32,018 nucleotides of DNA. Source: Deltaproteobacteria bacterium HGW-Deltaproteobacteria-14 (GTDB taxonomy: Bacteria; Myxococcota_A; UBA9042; PHBI01). The notes under the pieces were generated by a model that was not told the origin of the DNA, made no database searches, and saw nothing but the letters and a program-made list of their open reading frames with translations. Made by a program: the position numbers and the translations under genes. The stretch lies in the NCBI GenBank assembly GCA_002841945.1, contig PHBI01000128.1, positions 1 to 32,018 of the forward strand. Reading direction: 5' to 3'. Below, piece after piece: positions 31,102 to 32,018 of this stretch (within the stretch, counting starts at the first letter, position 1; every line of letters starts with the position of its first letter).

Positions 31102-32018
31102 ATGCGGCACGACGACCTCTCGATCGACACCCTCGCTGTCCACGCCGGCCTGCCCGGCCGGATCGACGGCGCCGTCTCATTCCCGGTCTTCCACAGCTCG
31201 ACCTACGCGCCGCGCGACGACGCCGACGACGAGGTGCGCTACACGCGCCTCAACAACACGCCGAACCACCTGCAGCTGGCCGCCAAGCTGGCCGCGCTGA
31301 CCGGGGCCGAGGCCGCGCTGGTCACGGCGAGCGGCATGGCGGCCACCGCGGGGGTGCTGACCTCGCTCCTCGCCCACGGCGACCACGCGCTGTTTCAGGC
31401 CGACGTCTACGGCGGGACCCGCGGCTTCGCGAGCCAGGAGCTGCCGCGCGCCGGCGTCGCCGCGAGCTTCGTCGCGCTCGACAACCCCTCGAGCTGGGCC
31501 GCCGCGCTGCGCCCGACGACGCGGCTCATCTGGGTCGAGAGCCTGTCCAACCCCTGCGTCCGCGCGACCGACATCCGCGGCGTGGTCGCCTTCGCCCGGG
31601 CTCACGGCCTCGTGACCGTCGTCGACAACACCTTCGCGTCGCCGGTCAACCTCAGACCGCTCAGCCTCGGCGTCGACCTCGAGGTCCACAGCGCCTCGAA
31701 GTACCTCGGCGGGCACTCCGATCTCATCGCCGGCGTCGTCGCCGGCTCGCGCGGCCGCGTGGCGGCGGTCCACGAGCGCCTCGAGCGCTGGGGCGGCTGC
31801 CTCGACCCCCACGCCTGCTTCCTCCTCGAGCGCGGGATCAAGACCCTGGCGCTGCGGGTCGCCCGGCAGTGCGACAACGCCCGCGCCCTCGCGACCGAGC
31901 TGGCCGCGCACCCCGCGGTCGCGGCGGTCCACTACCCCGGGGTCGGCCCTGACCCGATCCCCGAGGCGGTGCGGGCCATCTTCCGCGGCTTCGGCGGGGT
32001 CTTCAGCCTCGACCTCGC
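31102..32018 (+). CDS. Trans-sulfuration PLP enzyme (cystathionine gamma-synthase/lyase family), 3' partial
   Basis: The first 305 residues of a Cys/Met-metabolism PLP-dependent enzyme; the gene runs off the right edge. Landmarks are DTLAVHAGLP, PVFHSSTYAP, YTRLNNTPNH, ASGMAATAGVLTSLL, DVYGGT, WVESLSNP, VVDNTFASP and SASKYLGGHSDLIAGVV, in which K200 binds pyridoxal phosphate. The substrate reading is uncertain: the family covers cystathionine synthase, cystathionine lyase, methionine lyase and O-acetylhomoserine sulfhydrylase, and the RLNN instead of RxxNPT motif does not decide. ATG at 31102; a weak AGGCAGGT is upstream. Confidence 0.93.
   Translation, partial: MRHDDLSIDTLAVHAGLPGRIDGAVSFPVFHSSTYAPRDDADDEVRYTRLNNTPNHLQLAAKLAALTGAEAALVTASGMAATAGVLTSLLAHGDHALFQADVYGGTRGFASQELPRAGVAASFVALDNPSSWAAALRPTTRLIWVESLSNPCVRATDIRGVVAFARAHGLVTVVDNTFASPVNLRPLSLGVDLEVHSASKYLGGHSDLIAGVVAGSRGRVAAVHERLERWGGCLDPHACFLLERGIKTLALRVARQCDNARALATELAAHPAVAAVHYPGVGPDPIPEAVRAIFRGFGGVFSLDL

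Overview
The window is a very GC-rich (roughly 70%) bacterial chromosome segment. Its lipoproteins with Asp/Thr-rich linkers, long Cys-rich repeat proteins (CDDGNxCTxDxC units), a sigma-54 activator with an FHA-like N-terminus, and a HerA/YjgR-type ATPase suggest a myxobacterium or related member of the Myxococcota/Bradymonadota. This placement is inferred from gene content, not from a marker gene. No tRNA, rRNA, CRISPR array or full-length insertion sequence was seen.

Layout. 1-4.4 kb: an aldo/keto reductase fused to a P-loop kinase and a HAD phosphatase-like domain (open at the left edge), a DUF4442 thioesterase-like gene, a GNAT acetyltransferase, a secreted DUF3298-like protein and an NhaA antiporter remnant. 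4.4-12.3 kb: a dispersed repeat carrying a nested MITE-like element, an RNB-family ribonuclease, an Asp/Thr-linker lipoprotein, a small Cys-pair protein followed by mutH, a penicillin-acylase-family hydrolase and a coupled lipoprotein. 12.3-19.2 kb: another repeat copy, a LON-substrate-binding-domain protein, an orphan barstar-like protein, and a two-gene operon of Cys-rich lipoproteins. The first of these ends in a region that reads like a bacterial BPI/LBP (TULIP) lipid-binding module. 19.4-24.9 kb: a small membrane protein, an ABC exporter, a secreted protein whose frame runs into a repeat, an alpha/beta hydrolase, aat and a cyclophilin. 24.9-32.0 kb: a sigma-54 enhancer-binding protein, a divergent unknown gene, a HerA-like ATPase, a YhhN-family membrane protein and a trans-sulfuration PLP enzyme cut by the right edge.

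Two layers of organisation are not explained by the genes alone. First, three GG-N10-GC sigma-54 promoters (TGGCAC/TTGC type) lie close upstream of three genes of unknown function (starts 19404, 21865, 26815), within 8 kb of a sigma-54 activator gene, which suggests a local sigma-54 regulon. Second, two families of structured dispersed repeats (about 155 bp with four copies, and about 125 bp with three copies) sit directly at the 3' ends of genes or gene remnants. Both can fold into long hairpins.

The most novel protein is the 999-residue Cys-rich/Ig-like/TULIP-like lipoprotein, translationally coupled through a TTG start to a second Cys-rich lipoprotein.
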